Shown here: positions 63,293 to 64,000 of the stretch, in pieces
How the letters are laid out: every line of letters starts with the position of its first letter
Numbering within the stretch: the stretch's first letter is position 1
NCBI RefSeq assembly: GCF_011044495.1
Contig: NZ_CP049143.1
Location: 2,294,001 to 2,358,000 of the forward strand
Reading direction: 5' to 3'
Source: Roseimicrobium sp. ORNL1
GTDB lineage: Bacteria; Verrucomicrobiota; Verrucomicrobiia; Verrucomicrobiales; Verrucomicrobiaceae
Length of the DNA stretch: 64,000 nt
Program-made: the position numbers and the translations under genes
The notes under the pieces: model-generated
Told to the model about the DNA's origin: nothing
The model's database searches: none
The model's input: the letters and a program-made list of their open reading frames with translations, nothing else

Positions 63293-64000
63293 ATGAAATA
63301 CGCATACGCCACCACCTTGTTTCTCCTGGCCGCCACGTGCGCGCTCCAGGGCGCTGCAAAGGATGACGCTCTCAAGCCCATTCCCAAGGAAAAAGAAGGC
63401 AGATGGGGAATCTACAGCTACACGGAAGCCAAGGAGGAAGCTGGAAAGAAGAAGCGCCCCATCGCGGTGATCTATCAGGATGAGCGCGCGGAGGAGGCCT
63501 CTGAAAAGGCGGCCGTGCTCAAGACCTTCTGGGGTGTGCAGAAAGACGCCAGCGTGCTGCTGGTCGCTTCACGCCTGGCCCCCGAGGCCAAGACTCGTAT
63601 CCCTGAGGCCTACACCGCCCTGGTCAGTGCGGAGGCGGGCAAGTCCCTGCCACGGCTCGTGGTGATGAGCCAGGACGGCACCATCCCGCTCGGCATCATG
63701 ACGACGGAGCAGATCATGGCGTCCGATGAGAAGGGATTTAAGGAGTTCATCAAGAAGATGGATGAGGCGAACAAGAATCCCTCCGCTTCGAAGCTCGCGC
63801 TCACGACCCCCGGTGCGAAGCCTGCTGCACCTGCTCCCGCCGCGCCAGCCGCCACTCCGGGTGCTGCTCCCACCACTCCCGGCGCCCCCGCTGCGCCTGC
63901 CGGCCCCGTGGCCATCAAGGACCCCAAGCCCGAGAGCTGGACCAGCGCCGAAGGCAAGGCCGTGCAGATGACCCTCGTGTCCGTGAACGGCAGCGAAGCC
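63293..64000 (+). CDS. Exported protein with C-terminal SHD1-like domain, 5' part, cut by window edge
   Basis: MKYAYATTLFLLAATCALQG is a signal peptide (cut near GAAKD). Then WGIYSYTEAKEEAGKKKRPI AVIYQD and LVVMSQDGTIPLGIMTTEQI form an alpha/beta domain, possibly thioredoxin-like, of unclear family. A Pro/Ala linker follows (AAPAPAAPAATPGAAPTTPG), then SWTSAEGKAVQMTLVSVNG, which is the beginning of an SHD1-like domain as in the protein at 32852. The reading frame stays open to the window end, 236 codons. ATG 63287 is an alternative start. Confidence 0.75.
   Translation, partial: MKYAYATTLFLLAATCALQGAAKDDALKPIPKEKEGRWGIYSYTEAKEEAGKKKRPIAVIYQDERAEEASEKAAVLKTFWGVQKDASVLLVASRLAPEAKTRIPEAYTALVSAEAGKSLPRLVVMSQDGTIPLGIMTTEQIMASDEKGFKEFIKKMDEANKNPSASKLALTTPGAKPAAPAPAAPAATPGAAPTTPGAPAAPAGPVAIKDPKPESWTSAEGKAVQMTLVSVNGSEA

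Overview
This 64 kb window looks like chromosomal DNA from a member of the Verrucomicrobiota, probably a Verrucomicrobiaceae-type heterotroph. The evidence is indirect but consistent: a DUF1549/DUF1553 plus DUF1501 operon with Tat signal, three giant autotransporter-repeat proteins ending in PEP-CTERM sorting tails, SHD1-domain proteins, a carboxynorspermidine decarboxylase (NspC), an M56/BlaI pair with a huge extension, high GC, and many start codons without a clear Shine-Dalgarno sequence. No rRNA, CRISPR array, prophage or plasmid gene was seen. One tRNA gene (Ala, GGC) is present.

Layout. 0-13 kb: 5' part of a GspE/PilB secretion ATPase, a LysE-type exporter, small unknown genes, an adenylation-domain-only DNA ligase, a membrane-anchored PA14-like protein, GAF and SRPBCC proteins, an SDR, and three consecutive pairs of small paralogues. 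13-21 kb: a TPR protein, a probable lipoprotein, gatB, ankyrin and unknown small genes, pyrE. 21.3-22.2 kb: an IS5-type element with TA target duplication and a broken transposase N-terminus. 22.2-34.2 kb: a secreted protein with an internal duplication, the BlaI/M56 pair with an operator-like palindrome, a Ski2-like helicase, an SHD1-HExxH peptidase. 34.3-42.3 kb: nspC, several unknown genes, a polysaccharide deacetylase-like protein, a YHS-like metal-site protein, a lipoprotein with a near-leaderless promoter, tRNA-Ala. 42.4-47 kb: a three-gene operon (CpxP/Spy-like, DUF1549/1553, DUF1501). 47-62.5 kb: three giant surface proteins in tandem, all on the minus strand. 62.8-64 kb: YidB-like gene and the 5' part of an SHD1-containing secreted protein.

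The most unusual property is the density of interspersed non-coding repeats. I name seven families. rep-A: ~140 bp, starts TTAGGCGTCCCGCCTGAC and ends in an AACCGCAAAGGCGCAAAG module. rep-B: the palindrome GGGGACATTCCTGTCCCC with flank AAGGAGT. rep-C: 143 bp with ends CGCAGGGAGCGGCACTAG. rep-D: GGTGCGAC/AGCGGTAAGCGG, placed just after stop codons. rep-E: 31-bp arms with GGACTGCGTGCAGCCTGC. rep-F: ~70 bp GAAGGCCGGAGGCC unit. rep-G: CTCCTGACCGGACAG plus a GGCGGGTT hairpin. They combine as inverted pairs, nested palindromes and mosaics. No REP-associated tyrosine transposase or other obvious driver is encoded in this window.

Functionally the window mixes housekeeping genes (gatB, pyrE, tRNA-Ala, nspC) with many envelope-directed proteins. 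Nothing here is a clear complete novel system; the best leads are the BlaI/M56 sensor with a ~1,190-residue extracytoplasmic part, the tandem giant PEP-CTERM proteins, the start-codon hairpins in front of the paralogous coiled-coil genes, and the repeat mosaics.
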